A DNA stretch of 64,000 nt, taken from positions 16,268,001 through 16,332,000 of the forward strand of contig CM070626.1 of NCBI GenBank assembly GCA_036346255.1, read 5' to 3'. The translations under genes and the position numbers were made by a program. Source of the stretch: Ampelocalamus luodianensis (taxonomy: Eukaryota; Streptophyta; Magnoliopsida; Poales; Poaceae). How positions within the stretch are numbered: the stretch's first letter is position 1; every line of letters starts with the position of its first letter. Under the pieces are notes generated by a model. The model made no database searches and was not told where the DNA came from. It saw only the letters and a program-made list of their open reading frames with translations. This document shows, one piece after another, positions 11,923 through 24,317 of this stretch.

Positions 11923-13924
11923 CAACAAACACAAACACTTGTCCCAATAATTCAGTAGAAGCACTGCAACAAATTGAGAGAATGCCTGCCACTAGGGCGG
12001 TGGGGGTGGCCGGGCGCGGGGCGTGGGGAGGCCAAGTCGTGTGTGTGGTAGAGGTGGAGCGGCGGAGGAGGCTGGGAAGCAAGGAGTCCGGGCGTGCGGG
12101 GCGGCAAGGGCGTGACGGAGGCAGCTGAGTGTGGGGAGGCCAGGGCACGGGGCGGCGGGTGTAGCCGAGGCGCGGCGGAGGGGGAGCAGGCAGTGGAGTC
12201 GAGGCCTGGTGCAGAGGCAAGGCAGCAGGCGGCGGAGTCAAGGCCGGGTGCGGAGGTTAGGCAGTAGGTGGTGGAGTTGAAGACCTGTCGAGGAGGCCAT
12301 GGTGATAGGTGGATGGATGGATCTGGATCTGTCCTCGGGAGAGAAGGAAAGAAGAAATACGAATAAGTAAGGAGAAAGGATAGAGGTGAGACGTGAGCTA
12401 AGAATAAGTGAGGCGTTCGAGCGCATAGCTCCCATCGGACGCCAGGCCAATAGTAATATCCTTGTCCTCCCCTTTTCCTTCGAAGCCTATTAGTCTATTT
12501 CCGTCATTTGATAGCATTCCTTGAGCAATTTTTTTTTTGTAAGAATGCAAACATGCATTTGAAGGGGAATTATTAATCGTAATCCATTATCCAAAAATTC
12601 TGCGTTTTAGAAACATCCCATTTCATGTGTGTGACTGTCAATTGTCATTTGCCGAGATTCATTGTCATGGTGAATCGTGTCATTTTCGCTGAAAATGACC
12701 GGGAGCTGTACAGCAGTACAACAATGCCACATGTAAAGACAAGATCCTTTACCACTGCTTTAGTTTCAAGCTACAATTTGTACCGCATGTGCTTTTCCTG
12801 TACAAAAGCTGACCTCAAATCATTATTACTGCAAAGTACGACCTCGCTTTTCAGGTACAGTTCACCAGCCCACGCAGAGGTACAGCTAGGCCCACATACT
12901 TGTGCTTAATCCCGAATATGACCGATTAGATCCCGATCAGCACTAACATTATCAGATTGGCACAATAGAATGAGAGTCCTGCAGGTGTTTCCTTAATTCG
13001 AGCTCAGATGCGGAGGGCTCTCAGGCTCTGACATGATGTTAGGTGTGGCTGAGCTGACTGAACCTTCACAAGCCTCTTGATCGATTCTGCCTTTCGCTCT
13101 CTCGATGCTATGATTTCATTTCATTTTTGAATGAAAACAGTACGAAAGGATTCTACTGTAAATACGTTCAAGTATAGAAAATTTAAAAAAGGTTATGTAC
13201 AAATGCTATGATTTTATTCGCTCTTTTGGTAAAAAGAATTCCTTCCTTCCGATCCGTTTGCTCACAGTTCACGTGGCCGAATGAGAAGCTGTTTGTTTAT
13301 AGGGTTTTCAGTATGAAAATCGTAGAAGAAACGGACCAAACGAATCATCATTTTAGGCCTTACCGTATGCTTTATAGAGGCAGTTAGTTACCAATCTCAA
13401 ATGAACACTGTGCGGCACGCATGCACGCGTTGATGCGTACGTGCAGCGGTGCGGTGCATTGCCCGTATCCGTATGCCCACGGCTCGGTCCATCCCTTGCT
13501 GTTCCGCGCAGGCCAAAGCATCACGTCGCGTCGCGTTGCCGCGGCGATGTTTCCAGGAAATGTTAAGTTCCTTCTCTGTCTCGGCTTCTGCCAGCATGCA
13601 GGGACGCGCCGTAATGCAGCCTGAGACGGGACGAGAATCTTCAGGCCCCAGCCCAGCGTCGCTCCGATCCAAAGAAGATAGGCAGCTAGCTTCTCCTCAT
13701 CTATATCCATTGCTCCTCAATGTCCTCATAGTCAGATAGATGCTCGGTAAAAGTGAAAATTGGTAGTAAAATTGCAGAATATAATATCTACAACTATTTA
13801 AAATACGTGTTTTTTTTTCTGGTCCATACAGGAAATGAGTTGTCTCGTACAGTGGCAGAGCCAAGATTTTCACGATGAAAATACGAACTTAAGTAAAATA
13901 TAGTTTTACTGATGCGTGACATAC
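11923..13924. other. Unassigned intergenic DNA
   Basis: A GC-rich, low-complexity patch at 11980-12260 is followed by AT-rich DNA. The ORF at 13384-13710 (minus) and its overlapping frames lack recognisable domains and start or splice context. A possible repeat boundary lies at about 13920, where homology to the gag array starts abruptly. I see no gene here. Confidence 0.4.
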
Positions 13925-15264
13925 TGGGTTGCCTGCTGTTGGCTGGAATTTGACTTGATATGATGAAGTCCCTCTAGTTCTGGAAGAACTTCCTGAGTTG
14001 AACTTCTGTGCAGTCATTCTTCTCTTGCGATTCTCCATCTGCTGCTTGCCTTCTTGACGAATCGCCTTGTCGACCACCGGAAGTCCAAAAATCTCGGGAA
14101 ATTAGCGCAGACGACAAGTCATCATTGAGTCCTTCTAGGAATCTTTCCTGCTTGTCTTCATCCTTAGCAACATCGTTAGGTGCATATCGTGCCAGTTGAT
14201 TGAACTTGTGCAGGTACTCATTCACAGAGAGGTTGCCTTGGCGCAGAGAATGAAATTCCTTCTTCTTGAGAGTCATCATGTCGGAAGGGATATGTGCATG
14301 GCTGAAAGCTTGCACAAATTCATTCCAGGCGATGCCTTGAGCATCAACATGCGAGATATTGAAATTGTCCCACCATTCGAAGCTGGACCCATGAGCTGGT
14401 GCGAAGCAAACAACACCCTCTCACGATCTGTGCACTGGGCGATGTCCAACTTCTTACTAATCGCCCGAGCCAATCATCCGCATCCATGGGCTCAGGTCGC
14501 TTGAAAAGTTGGTGGACGCATCCTCATAAATTCTGACATACTGGTCCTTTGGGGTGGTGGAGTTGGAGTTGGAACTTGGGAAGCTGTAGTTTGTCGGGCT
14601 TGGTTGTTGTTGATGGACTGAGAGAGTAGTTCGATCAGACGGTTTTGATTGGCCACCAACTGTTGCCACTCTGGTTCATTGATTGGGGCAGTTCCATTGT
14701 TGTTGGCGTTGGCTCCACTTCCTGGGTGACGAGGGTTCACCATCTGCTGTTTACTCCAGAGAGTTAGGGAAGGAGACAAAGGATAGGGAAGAGACAAATA
14801 AGAAGAACTAAGGGGATAGAGCAAAACAACACTCCCAAACGAAAGAACCAACCGATAAACTTTTCAAAAGCACAACGTTCTATCAATTAAGACTCTTAAT
14901 TTGGTGGAACGACTCAATACACTAATGAGTCTAGGCAAACTTATACTATATGGTCAATGACATCGCACCTTCTCGCCGTGATCTCTAACAACGATGTTTC
15001 CTTGACAACTTCATGTCTTCTGGTCTCGTAACGGGAGAAAACGTGTTGACCATCTATAGAAATTTTATAAGGGGAAGATGATTCATTTAATATCACAAAA
15101 TTGTGAGGAGAGAATTAGGTAAGAAGGCTAAAGATAGATAGATGACCCAGATGAGGAGAGAACAATTTATTTTTCTTGTTGTATAAAATAAATTTTGAAG
15201 TTTTCAACTAACGGCCATTCTAACTAGGTCACGACCTACAGTCGATATGGCTCTGATACCACTT
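13925..15264 (-). pseudogene. gag: Gag fragment of a pol-less gypsy-like element, truncated copy A
   Basis: Minus-strand frames encode a capsid in pieces. At 14851-14492 an N-terminal part has a polar, proline-rich segment (TTASQVPTPTPPPQRT) ending in RMRPPTF. At 14315-13974 a capsid core includes KKKEFHSLRQGNLSVNEYLH and ERFLEGLNDDLSSALIS. Between them lies a frame break. Homology to copy B (19165-20489) ends abruptly at about 13925, before the zinc knuckle, so the 3' part of this copy has been deleted. It abuts a primer binding site and LTR-A, which shows that LTR-A serves as the 5' LTR of this fragment. Confidence 0.8.
15249..15261 (-). promoter_or_regulatory. Primer binding site, copy A
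   Basis: The minus strand reads TGGTATCAGAGCC, a perfect match to the complement of the plant initiator Met-tRNA 3' end, three bases from the LTR edge (TGTAAGGACC on the plus strand from 15265). This fixes the LTR boundary and the minus orientation. Confidence 0.9.
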
Positions 15265-18200
15265 TGTAAGGACCCGGGATTAATATCCCGGATCTTCTGT
15301 GCATAACTGAACTAGTCCCATGATCAGTGGCTAGCTCACACAGTAAACAAGTGTGATAACACAACCATAAACGCTAAAATTTATTAATAAACAATTGAGT
15401 TGATTACAAGATAGCCTTACGGGCAACATTAAATAAACACAATGGAAGACGATGAAGAAGTAGTAGGGTCCGCAACCGCCACGTGCAATCGATCGTAGCG
15501 CCTAGTCGCCACGATCCACACCTGTAGCGAAGTTCTTCTCCTCTGAAATTTTATTTGCATAAAGCAAGATGAGCACAACTTCCGTGCTCGCAAGTTACAC
15601 CCGTCAATTAACAAAATGACATGCATAAATGGATGTAACAAAGGAAGGCTTATAGTGTTAATTTGCATAAATCAAAGATTTGACATTAAATACCATACTA
15701 TGTTCAAAAGCTCAAGTGTTATAAAATCTAAAATTGAACTTGAATTGATAACGATAGTGTAGGCACCAACCTAACACCAATATAAACACGGGCACCAACC
15801 CGTGGCTTCAACCCATAACTTTTCTCATGGACACCCATCCATGTCAAAACCGCTTTACAACCAATATTTTAAAATCGAAGTCTAACTTTGAGTGGCTTTG
15901 CCAAGATGTCCATGACCGTGGACACGGCTATTCGAATAGTTTTACACTCGCAGAGGTTGTACAACTTACCCACAAGACATGAATTCTCTAGTTGTTTGGC
16001 ATCCGTCGATACCACCGCTCACTACCTTAGGTAAGCGGCCAGAGCACGTGTCAAGGCCTTTACAATACGCCATTCCACCATAGTCCTCCTCGCTAAGGTT
16101 TCACCCCTTTGACTACCCGTCCGCAGGTTCAGCCCTCTTGCGCCTAGTGGGACTAACAAAAGTCATGAAAGACCACCCACCACATCACAGAACGACCATG
16201 ATGGAACTTTGCAAATTAATCACCAGTCCCGCCCATACAAGACATGTGGTAGTACGATGTGGCTTAGCAAGATGCGGCTCAAGACCGGTCCTTAATCGAC
16301 TCGGGCAACTTTCCACAAACCCATGGGCCTTAATCTTAACCAGATTAAGCCTGTGCATAAACCTGCACCCACCAGACAACCAATTCAGCCAAGTCCAAAC
16401 CATCATTTTATTTCATTTTACAAAGTCATGTATAAAACTCCCATGACACACCAATGCCAAGGGTACAATTTAAACAATAGTTGATTTCTGGTTGAAATTC
16501 CCCAAATGAAACATATTTGGTCTATAAGCATGGCTAAGCACAATATTTTCCAAATGATCCTAGTCCATACTATTGTATCAACCAAAGTTTTTATCTAGGG
16601 TGACAATATGCTCGCTTCAATTACCAAGATTGGCCATACAAAGGATTTTAGGCATAACTATATATTTAAATAGGATTTAAATTATCGAATATAAATAAGC
16701 ATGCAGTAATAATTTGAAAAAGAACTTAAATAATTTTAAATAATAGGTGCAAGTATGATCAAGAATGTAACTTGCCTCACTTGGGGTGAACAGATCAACT
16801 GATATTGAAGTGATATTGTTTTTCTTAACAGGTCACCTAGTACTCACAAGCACTTTTTCCAGGTAGTCTATGTTCACAAGCACGATGATCACACAGTCAA
16901 AATCAATCCTCTTATGTGCTCTTCAACGACGTCGAAATCTGACTTTCCGAAGTCGTCGAAATCTATACGCGAAAATAAGCCAAATTCAAACCAAATTCAA
17001 ATAAACTCCAAATTGAATAAATTTGGTTTAGATAGCTAGATCTTGAATTTAGACAAATTTAGAAATTTGAATGGGCTCAAACGGAGTTTGGATGCAAAAG
17101 ATATGAGCTCAAGTTTGAATTTACATGAAATGATGAATTAGGTTTAAAGGAATTAGTGGTCAAATGAGCTCAAAATTAAATAATTTTGATGTGGTTGGCT
17201 AGATAATGATTTTATACAAATTTTGCAATTTGAAACACCCAATTTGGAGTTGGGGTTCAAAAGATATGAATTTTTGAAGTTTAAATCTACTTAAAACCTA
17301 ATTTCAGAATTTAATAGATTTTCCGATTTATTTTTCTAAAGGAAAATCATTTTATTGCGCAAGGATGACGTCGGCGAGGATTTTTCACAAAAGAATAAAA
17401 GAAAAGAAATTTGGTGGCGGGCCCACGTGTCATGTACAAGGTCTTCATGGACCAAGTCCATGGAACTTCTACGGGGTTGGGTCGGGTGGCACGCTGCGCG
17501 CACGTGGCGCCACGAGGTCGCCACGCCGAGAGAGGAGGTGCGGTGGCGCGGCGTGGCCATGAGGTGGCACCCACGTGGCGGTGCCACGCCACCTAACCTG
17601 GCGGCGGCCGGCCGTGAGCTCGCCGGCGCTACGTGCCGCGGCGAGCTCCGGCGAGGTGCTCAACGGAGAGAGGAGGTGATGGGGGTTAAGGTGCGTGTGG
17701 TTTGGTCACCTGAGGGCACGGCGATTGCCGGCGGCGAGGAGTTGGGCGGCGGCGAAACTCGGCCGTCGGTGGCGAGGCGGTTCCGGTGGCGCTCCGGCCA
17801 AGATGGAGGGCGCACGGTGTGTGCCGCGACGAGGCGGTGCCGGTGGTGTGGGCGGCGACGGCGAGGAGTTGGTGTCGGCGGCGCAAACGGTGGCGAAAGA
17901 AGTGGCGGCCGGCGGCGAAGAAACTTGGATTCCGGCGAGACGGGGGAAAAAGAGGAGTGGGTTGGGGCGCTGGAATGAGGAGAAGGGGGCGGTCCTGGTG
18001 CGCCCTTTATAGGTCCCGGAGGAGCACGGGATGAGGAGTTCGTGCGCGCGGCGGCGGCGGCGGTTAGGAGCGCGGGTGAACCGGGCAAGATCGTGGCAAA
18101 AGAGGGGCGCGGAAGTGGAGGCGGTGGGGCTCGGGTCGCGCGCGAACGCGGAACGAGGGCGGGAGGCGGCGGTTGGCGAGCTTCACGCGAGCGAAATGGC

Positions 18201-18834
18201 GAGGCGACGCGGTTGCGCGAGGAAGAAGGACGTGGGAAGACGATACACGCCGTTGGATCTCGCATCCAACAAAGCGAGGAGGCGGGTGGCGCGGATTGGT
18301 TACGTCCGATTTGATCGGACGGTGGGAGGGAGATAGGGAGAGAGAGGCGCGAGTGGGCCAAAACGGGCCGGGCGGGAAAGAGAGATGGGCCGAGGGATTT
18401 TTACCAAAGAGGTTTTGAGAATTTCAAATGCTTTTACAATTTATTTAATCCAATTAATTCAAAAGGCTTTGGACAAATAGCATAATACTTCCAAAATTAT
18501 GGAAAAATTCACAGAAATTCCCTTAATTATTTTGGACTTAATAAAATTATTTCCAACTTTATGTTGGCTTTTAATTTTGCAAATAAATTGTTTTCACTTT
18601 AAAATATTTATGAAAAAGCTTTTAAAACTCAGAAAATTTCTAGAATTAAGTAAATTTTTATTTTTCAAATTAAATCCAATCAAACTTCAAGAACTTCAAA
18701 TAAATTTTAAATTTGACTTTTAAAACTTCGTAAATTCAAATAAAGCAATGAAACTCTATAAAAATTTAGGAAATTCAATAAAATAATTATTTTATTTTAT
18801 TTTAATTTTGGTAACATAACCTTGGGATGTTACA
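15265..18834 (-). mobile_element. LTR-A (3570 bp) of the tandem gypsy-like array
   Basis: The LTR runs from TGTAAGGACC at 15265 to GGGATGTTACA ending at 18834, bounded on the left by a primer binding site and on the right by a polypurine tract. It is therefore both the 5' LTR of the fragment to its left and the 3' LTR of the copy to its right. A minus-strand TATA-like box (CCTATAAAGG) lies at 18005-18011, with a GC-rich region from about 17400 to 18400. The long frames in that region (17355-17978 plus, 17660-18361 minus) are open only because of base composition and show no domain. Confidence 0.9.
18005..18011 (-). promoter_or_regulatory. TATA-like box in LTR-A
   Basis: TATAAAG on the minus strand within CCTATAAAGGGCGC, identical in LTR-B at 23240-23246. 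It lies within the LTR and in the correct orientation to start the element transcript, so the U3/R boundary should lie about 30 bases to its left on the plus strand. Confidence 0.5.
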
Positions 18835-18853
18835 AACTCCCCCCTTAAAAGGA
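18835..18853 (-). promoter_or_regulatory. Polypurine tract
   Basis: On the minus strand TTTTAAGGGGGGAGTT immediately precedes the LTR start TGTAACATCC. It is the plus-strand priming site and defines the junction between the internal region and LTR-A. Confidence 0.85.
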
Positions 18854-20489
18854 ATGTCGTCCCGAGATTCGAGAGGCTAGAAAGAAAGCCGGGAAATGCT
18901 AGGTCTTCAACTAGAATTGTCGCCGCTCACATCCCGCTCATCATCCGACGTAATTTGAGTTGTGACATTGAATGCACGCCCTCGTTCAAGATTTTGCACC
19001 TCCTGCTCATTTGCATGATGTTGACTTCGGGTTGATCGGGTTTGTCGTCACGCTTCTTTGGACATTTACTGGCGAAATGCCCCACCTCATGGCAATTAAA
19101 GCACGTGATGCCTAGAACATAGGATGAGTCCTTCGCGCTCGATCACCACTAGATGTGTTGAAGGACTCCATGTTGATGGGTTGCTCGCCGTTATGGAATT
19201 TGACTTGATATGATGAAGTCCTCTAGTTCAAAGAACTTCCCGAGTTGAACTTGCGGTCATTCTTCTCTTGCGATTCTCCATCTCGCGGTGCTTGCCTTCT
19301 TGATTTAATCGCCTTGTCGACCACCGGAAGTCCAAAAATCTGGGAAATTAGCAGCACTGACAAGTCATCATTGAGTCCTTCTAGGAATCTTTCTCGCTTG
19401 TCTTCATCCTTAGCAACATCGTTAGGTGCATATCGTGCGCTTGATTGAACTTGTGCAGTACTCATTCACGAGAGGTTGCCTTGGCGCAGAATGAAATTCC
19501 TTCTTCTTGAGAGTCATCATGCGGAAGGGATATGTGCATGGTCGAAAGCTTGCACAAATTCATTCCAGCGATGCCTTGAGCATCAACATGCGAGATATTG
19601 AAATTGTCCCACCATTCGAAGTCGGACCCATGAGTCGGTGCGGCAAACAACACCCTCTCACGACCGTAGATCGGCGATGTCCAACTTTACTAATCGCCGA
19701 GCCAATCATCCGCATCCATGGGCTCAGGTCGCTTGAAAAAGTTGGTGGACGATCCTCATAAATTCGACATACCGTCCTTTGGGGTGGTGGAGTTGGAGTT
19801 GGAACTTGGGAAGGCGAGTTTGTCTCGCTTGGTTGTTGTTGATGGACCGAGAGAGTAGTTCGATCGACGGTTTTGATTGGCCACCAACCGCTGCCACTCT
19901 GGTTCATTGATTGGGGCGCTCCATTGTTGTTGGCGCTGGCTCCACTTCCCGGGTGACGAGGGTTCACCATCCGCTGCTTACTCCAGAGAGTTAGGGAAGG
20001 AGACAAAGGATAGGAAGAGACAAATAAGAAGAACTAAGGATAGAGCAAAACAACACTCCCAAACGAAAGAACCAACCGATAAACTTTTCAAAAGCACAAC
20101 GTTCTATCAATTAAGACTCTTAATTTGGTGGAACGACTCAATACACGGAATGAGTCTAGGCAAACTTATACTATATGGTCAATGACATCGCACTCTCTCG
20201 CTCGTGGTCTCTAACAACGATGTTTCCTTGACAACTTCATGTCTTACGGTCTCAGTAACTGGGAGAAAACGTGTTGACCATCTATAGAAATTTTATAAGG
20301 GAAGATGATTCATTTAATATCACAAAATTGTGAGGAGAGAATTAGGTAAGAAGGCTAAAGATAGATAGATGACCTAGATGAGGAGAGAACAATTTATTTT
20401 TCTTGTTGTATAAAATAAATTTTGAAGTTTTCAACTAACTACCATTCTAACTAGGTCACGACCTACAATGATATGGCTCGATACCACTT
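18854..20489 (-). pseudogene. gag: Gag-only internal region of the array, copy B
   Basis: This 1.65 kb is the entire internal region between two LTRs. On the minus strand it holds an N-terminal proline-rich part (about 20006-19750), the capsid motif RFLEGLNDDLSVLLIS at 19380-19430 and a CCHC zinc knuckle, CFNCHEVGHFASKC, at about 19059-19103. Then comes only about 200 bases to the polypurine tract. Protease, reverse transcriptase, RNase H and integrase are all absent, so the element depends on a partner in trans. The frame is broken many times relative to copy A, mostly where CTG or CAG in A is CG or TCG in B. The breaks may therefore not all be real. Confidence 0.8.
20474..20486 (-). promoter_or_regulatory. 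Primer binding site, copy B (degenerate)
   Basis: The site reads TGGTATCGAGCCA on the minus strand, against TGGTATCAGAGCCA in copy A. The difference is exactly one CTG (plus strand) reduced to CG. If real it would weaken tRNA priming; it matches the systematic pattern seen all through this copy. Confidence 0.75.
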
Positions 20490-23400
20490 TGTAAGGACCC
20501 TGGATTAATATCCTGATCTTCTCCGTGCATAATCGAACTAGTCCCATGATCGATGGCTAGCTCACACAAGAAACAAGTGTGATAACACAACCATAAACGC
20601 TAAAATTTATTAATAAACAATTGAGTTGATTACAAGATAGCCTTACGGGCAACATTAAATAAACACAATGAAGACGATGAAGAAGTAGTAGGGTCCACAA
20701 TCGCCACGCATAATCGATCGGGTAGCGCCTAGTCGTCACGATCCACACCGTAGCGAAGTTCTTCTCCTCTGAAATTTTATTTGCATAAAGCAAGATGAGC
20801 ACAACTTCCGTGCTCGCAAGTTACACCACAATTAACAAAATGACATGCATAAATGGATGTAACAAAGGAAGGCTTATAGTGTTAATTTGCATAAATCAAG
20901 ATTTGACATTAAATACCATACTATGTTCAAAAGCTCAAGTGTTATAAAATCTAAAATTGAACTTGAATTGATAACGATAGTGTAGGCACCAACCTAACAC
21001 CAATATAAACACGGGCACCAACCCGTGGCTTCAACCCATAACTTTTCTCATGGACACCCATCCATGTCAAAACTGCTTTTACAACCAATATTTTAAAATC
21101 GAAGTCTAACTTTGAGTGGCTTTGCCAAGATGTCCATGACCGTGGACACGGCTATTCGAATAGTTTTACACTGCAGAGGTTGTACAACTTTACCCACAAG
21201 ACATGAATTCTCTAGTTGTTTGGCATCCGTCGATACCACCGCTCACTACCTTAGGTAAGCGGCCTAGAGCACGTGTCAAGGCCTTTACAATACGCCATTC
21301 CACCATAGTCCTCCTCGCTAAGGTTTCACCCCTTTGGACTACCCGTCCACGTGGTTCGAGCCCCTCTGCGCCTAGTGGGACTAACAAAAGTCATGAAAGA
21401 CCACCCACCACATCACAGAACGACCATGATGGAACTTTGCAAATTAATCACCAGTCCCGCCCATACAAGACATGTGGTAGTACGATGTGGCTTAGCAAGA
21501 TGCGGCTCAAGACCGGTCCTTAATCGACTGGGCAACTTTCCACAAACCCATGGGCCTTAATCTTAACCAGATTAAGCATGTGCATAAACTCGCACCCACT
21601 GCACAACCAATTCGCCAAGTCCAAACCATCATTTTATTTCATTTTACAAAGTCATGTATAAAACTCCCATGACACACCAATGCCAAGGGTACAATTTAAA
21701 CAATAGTTGATTTCGTTGAAATTCCCAAATGAAACATATTTGGTCTATAAGCATGGCTCAAAGACAATATTTTCCAAATGATCCTAGTCCATACTATTGT
21801 ACCAACTGTGTTTTTATCTAGGGTGACAATATGCTCGCTTCAATTACCAAGATTGGCCATACAAAGGATTTTAGGCATAACTATATATTTAAACAGGATT
21901 TAAATTATCAATATAAATAAGCATGCAGTAATAATTTGAAAAAGAACTTAAATAATTTTAAATAATAGGTGCAAGTATGATCAAGAATGTAACTTGCCTC
22001 ACTTGAGGTGAACAGATCAACCTGATATTGAAGTGATATTGTTTTTCTTAACAGGTCACCTAGTACTCACAAGCACTTTTTCCAGGTAGTCTATGTGCAC
22101 AAGCACGATGATCACACAGTCAAAATCAATCCTCTTATGTGCTCTTCAACTACACGAATCGACTTTCCGAAGTCGTCGAAATCTATACGCGAAAATAAGC
22201 CAAATTCAAACCAAATTCAAATAAGATTCAAATAAACTCCAAATTGAATAAATTTGGTTTAGATAGCTAGATCTTGAATTTAGACAAATTTAGAAATTTG
22301 AATGGGCTCAAACGGAGTTTGGATGCAAAAGATATGAGCTTTCGAAGTTTGAATTTACATGAAATGATGAATTAGGGTTTAAAGGAATTAGTGGTCAAAT
22401 GAGCTCAAAATTAAATAATTTTGATGTGGTTGGCTAGATAATGATTTTATACAAATTTTGCAATTTGAAACACCCAATTTGGAGTTGGGATTCAAAAGAT
22501 ATGAATTTTTGAAGTTTAAATCTACTTAAAACCTAATTTCAGAATTTAATAGATTTTCCTGATTTATTTTTCTAAAGGAAAATCATTTTATTGCGCAAGG
22601 ATGACGTCAGCGAGGATTTTCTGCCGAAAAGAATAAAAGAAAAGAAATTTGGTGGCGGGCCCACGTGTCATAGACAAGGTCTTCATGGACCAAGTCCATG
22701 GAACTTCGACTCGGGGGTTGGGGCTGGGTGGCACGCGCGCGCACGTGGCGCCACGTAGGCGCCACGCCGAGAGGAGGTGCGTGGCGCAGCGCGTGGCCAT
22801 GAGGTGGCACCCACGTGGCGGTGCCACGTCACCTAACCACGGCGGCGGCTCGGCCGTGAGCTCGCCGGCGCTACGTGCCGCGGCGAGCTCCGGCGAGGTG
22901 CTCAACGGAGAGAGGAGGTGATGGGGGTTAAGGTGCGTGTGGTTTGGTCACCTGAGGGCACGGCGATTGCCGGCGGCGAGGAGTTGGGCGGCGGCGAAAC
23001 TCGGCCGTCGGTGGCGAGGCGGTTCCGGTGGCGCTCCGGCCAAGATGGAGGGCGCACGGTGTGTGCCGCGACGAGGCGGTGCCGGTGGTGTGGGCGGCGA
23101 CGGCGAGGAGTTGGTGTCGGCGGCGCAAACGGTGGCGAAAGAAGTGGCGGCGCGGCGAGAAACTGGATTCGGCGAGACGGGGAAAAGAGAGTGGGTTGGG
23201 GCGCTGGAATGAGGAGAAGGGGGCGGTCCTGGTGCGCCCTTTATAGGTCCCGGAGGAGCATCGGATGAGGAGTTCGTGCGCGCGGCGGCGGCGGTTAGGA
23301 GCGCGGTGAACCGCAAGATCAGGCGAAAAAGAGGTGAAGGCGGAAGTGGAGGCGGTCGGGCTCGGGCCGCGCGCGAACGCGGAACGAGGCGATGGGAGGC

Positions 23401-24066
23401 GGCGGCACATGAGCTTCACGCGAGCGAAATGGCGGAGGCGGACGCGTTGCGCGAGGAAGAAGGACGTGGGAAGACGATGGCCACGCGCCGTTGGATCTGC
23501 ATCCAACAGCGCGGAGGCGGGTGGCGCTGGATTGGTGGCCGTCCGGTTGATCGGACGTGGGAGGAGATAGGGAGAGAGAGGCGCGAGTGGGTCAAAAACG
23601 GGCGGGCGGGAAGAGAGATGGGCGGAGGATTTCGGCCCAAAGAGGTTTTGAGAATTTCAAATGCTTTACAATTTATTTAATCCAATTAATTCAAAAGGCT
23701 TTGGACAAATAGCATAATACTTCCAAAAATTATGGAAAAATTCACAGAAATTCCTTAATTATTTTGGACTTAATAAAATTATTTCCAACTTTATGTTGGC
23801 TTTTAATTTTGCAAATAAATTGTTTTCACTTTAAAATATTTATGAAAAAGCTTTTAAAACTCGAAAATTTCTAGAATTAAGTAAATTTTTATTTTTCAAA
23901 TTAAATCCAATCAAACTTCAAGAACTTCAAATAAATTTTAAATTTGACTTTTAAAACTTCAGAAATTCAAATAAAGCAATGAAACTCTATCAAAAATTTA
24001 GGAAATTCAATAAAATAATTATTTTATTTTATTTTAATTTTGGTAACATAACCTTGGGATGTTACA
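20490..24066 (-). mobile_element. LTR-B (3577 bp) of the tandem array, the 5' LTR of copy B
   Basis: It starts TGTAAGGACC at 20490 and ends GGGATGTTACA at 24066, and matches LTR-A along its full length with small indels and triplet changes. The TATA-like box at 23240-23246 (minus) is conserved. The base after 24066 begins TAAGG, a candidate target duplication whose partner is missing because the far end of the array is truncated at 13925. High similarity to LTR-A implies a recent insertion. Confidence 0.9.
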
Positions 24067-24317
24067 TAAGGAGCATTCTAAGTTAGGGTACTAGGGAAGC
24101 TCTCAATAAAAAGTTATTTGGGTGCTACTGATTCTTTTTTTTTCTTAGATGGTGTATGTTTTTTCTTGTCTTTCTTTGGGCTAGGACTGAGAAAAGATGC
24201 CAATGGGCCTTCAAAGTCAGTGATACACACAATTGTACTGACCGAGTTTCGCAATACATGTCAAATGCTTTAACAATACCCACTCAAAACCCAACGAAAG
24301 GTAACGGAGTAACATTT
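24067..24317. other. Flank between the LTR array and a CACTA element
   Basis: Ordinary AT-rich intergenic DNA with an A/T-run near 24133. No coding or repeat structure is supported. Confidence 0.4.

Noticed and set aside
13384..13710. 108-aa minus frame beginning MDIDEEKLAAYLLWIGATLG
   Set aside because: Several overlapping frames are open on both strands and none has a recognisable domain or gene context.
17355..18361. Long open frames on both strands (207 aa plus, 233 aa minus) and their counterparts at 22649-23506
   Set aside because: They lie in the GC-rich part of the LTRs, overlap in several frames on both strands, are Arg/Pro/Gly-rich and have no domain; the two LTR copies differ by frame-shifting indels.
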